From a virus, in IMG/VR virus record IMGVR_UViG_3300020395_000107, positions 1-23,660 of that record: a stretch of DNA of 23,660 nt, one strand, 5' to 3'. Shown here piece after piece: positions 22,812 to 23,660 of the stretch. A program made the position numbers and the translations under genes. Numbering within the stretch: the stretch's first letter is position 1; every line of letters begins with the position of its first letter. Below the pieces are notes generated by a model, which was not told where the DNA came from, searched no databases, and worked only from the letters and a program-made list of their open reading frames with translations.

Positions 22812-23660
22812 TTACTCAGCAGCGAGTTTAGCAAAGTACGATAACGTTTCGTCATCATCTTCAGTTGCTGAAGGTGTAGGTTCTGCAACAGTAGGAGAAG
22901 ATGCTTTAACCTCTTCAAACTCTTGCTCTACAGTTTCAGCATCGTTACGAACTTGCTTGTTACCAAGAACATAACCAAGACGAGTCTTAAGTTCATCATA
23001 AGACTTGAACTGATCAGCAGCTACATGCTCTTCTAGAGAATATTCTTTCTCCCAAATTGCTTCTAGTGCCTCATCATCTTTAAGAAGAGGACTTACAGCA
23101 GCAAACTCTGAAGAGTCATAGTTACGATAACCAGCAACGTTCTTTGCCTTCAACTTGAAGTTAGCACCTTGCCAGAAATCGAATGGATCAATTGCTTCCT
23201 CATCCTCAAACTCAGGCTGCATTGCTGCAGTTAGTTTGTCAAAGATCTTCTTACCATACTTGTATAAGAATGACTTGCCTTCATTTTCAGGATTAGCAGG
23301 ATCCTTTACGACATAGATGTTGCTAATATAGGTAAGTTTACGCTTCTGCTTACGAGCAGCATCTTTACCTGCATCTGTGCCATTGTTCCAGAGTAAAGTA
23401 TTGTGCTCTGAAACTGGATCTTTTTGCCCTAAAGTAGTAAGGGAGTTTTCAATGTACCAACCGCCAGGACCTTGAAAGGCATGGGAGTATAGTTTTACAA
23501 ATGGTAGATCCTCACCATTTGGTGCGGGTAGGAAACGGATAACGGCATAACCATTGCCTGATTTATCACATTCTAGTTTCCATAGACGGTCATCACCTTG
23601 ACCACCTGTGTTATTCATTTTCTCAACTTCTTTCACAAGTTTTTGTGTAAGAGAGCCAAG
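22812..23660 (-). CDS. gp32: Single-stranded DNA-binding protein gp32, 5' end outside window
   Basis: gp32 coats single-stranded DNA in phage replication, recombination and repair. The frame is open to the right edge; the last visible codons read LGSLTQKLVKEVEKMNNTGG, so about ten N-terminal residues are missing, and the GTG at 23636 is internal. Family motifs include LWKLECDKSGNGYAVIRFLP, GGWYIEN, ISNIYVVKDPANPENEGKSF, YKYGKKIFDKL, FDFWQGANFKLK and FKSYDELKTRLGYVLG. The C-terminus is acidic (EDDDETLSYFAKLAAE), like the T4 tail that recruits partner proteins. The cysteines of the T4 zinc site are absent: the stretch after WYIEN reads SLTTLGQKDPVSEHN. The codons look less AT-biased than in the tail genes, which fits a highly expressed early gene. 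Confidence 0.93.
   Translation of the reverse strand, partial: LGSLTQKLVKEVEKMNNTGGQGDDRLWKLECDKSGNGYAVIRFLPAPNGEDLPFVKLYSHAFQGPGGWYIENSLTTLGQKDPVSEHNTLLWNNGTDAGKDAARKQKRKLTYISNIYVVKDPANPENEGKSFLYKYGKKIFDKLTAAMQPEFEDEEAIDPFDFWQGANFKLKAKNVAGYRNYDSSEFAAVSPLLKDDEALEAIWEKEYSLEEHVAADQFKSYDELKTRLGYVLGNKQVRNDAETVEQEFEEVKASSPTVAEPTPSATEDDDETLSYFAKLAAE

Noticed and set aside
23634-23636. GTG as the start codon of gp32
   Set aside because: The frame stays open to the window edge and the upstream residues LGSLTQKLV resemble the conserved gp32 N-terminal region, so the true start lies beyond the window.

Overview
The window is a contiguous piece of the virion-structure region of a marine T4-like myovirus. 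The gene content and order best fit the cyanophage-type T4-like viruses (Kyanoviridae-like); a pelagiphage relative cannot be excluded, because no photosynthesis or other host-diagnostic gene lies in the window. The DNA is AT-rich, genes abut or overlap by 1-8 bases, and recognisable T4 homologues (gp4, gp5, gp26, gp27, gp32, gp48, gp51, gp53, gp54-like) sit beside very long repetitive fibre genes.

Layout. A divergent promoter region (about 19860-19892) splits the window. To its right, on the + strand, lie gp4 (head completion), an unassigned 132-residue protein, gp48 (tail tube cap) and gp53 (baseplate wedge). They end at a bidirectional hairpin terminator, which also ends the convergent gp32 gene (ssDNA-binding protein, 5' end outside the window). 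To its left, on the - strand, lie a gp54/gp19-type tail tube initiator, gp26, a tiny gp51 of 59 residues, two tandem tape-measure-like proteins, gp27, gp5 and a separate beta-helix spike. Leftmost comes the fibre block: a 1425-residue repeat and beta-helix fibre, a 331-residue structural protein, a 1400-residue collagen-like and glycine-rich fibre, a 75-residue protein, a 373-residue collagen-like fibre, and the start of one more gene.

How the parts work together. gp27, gp5, the spike, gp26, gp51 and the tape-measure-like proteins should build the baseplate hub. gp53 builds the wedge. gp48 and the gp54-like protein cap the hub and start tube polymerisation. gp4 finishes the head. The left block makes adhesion fibres. 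Six late-promoter-like octamers (TATAAATA, GATAAATA or CTAAATAG/C) each lie 21-26 bases before a start codon and divide the window into late transcription units.

I see no wholly new system. The points most worth a second look are the regular late-promoter set with its inverted divergent pair, the paralogous tape-measure pair, the hub and spike split over two genes with no visible lysozyme domain, gp32 without its zinc cysteines, and the modular fibre genes. The fibre genes contain interrupted collagen repeats with regularly spaced N-S-T sequons, GC-rich polyglycine islands and long identical repeats shared between genes. No gene-free stretch longer than 300 bases exists here.
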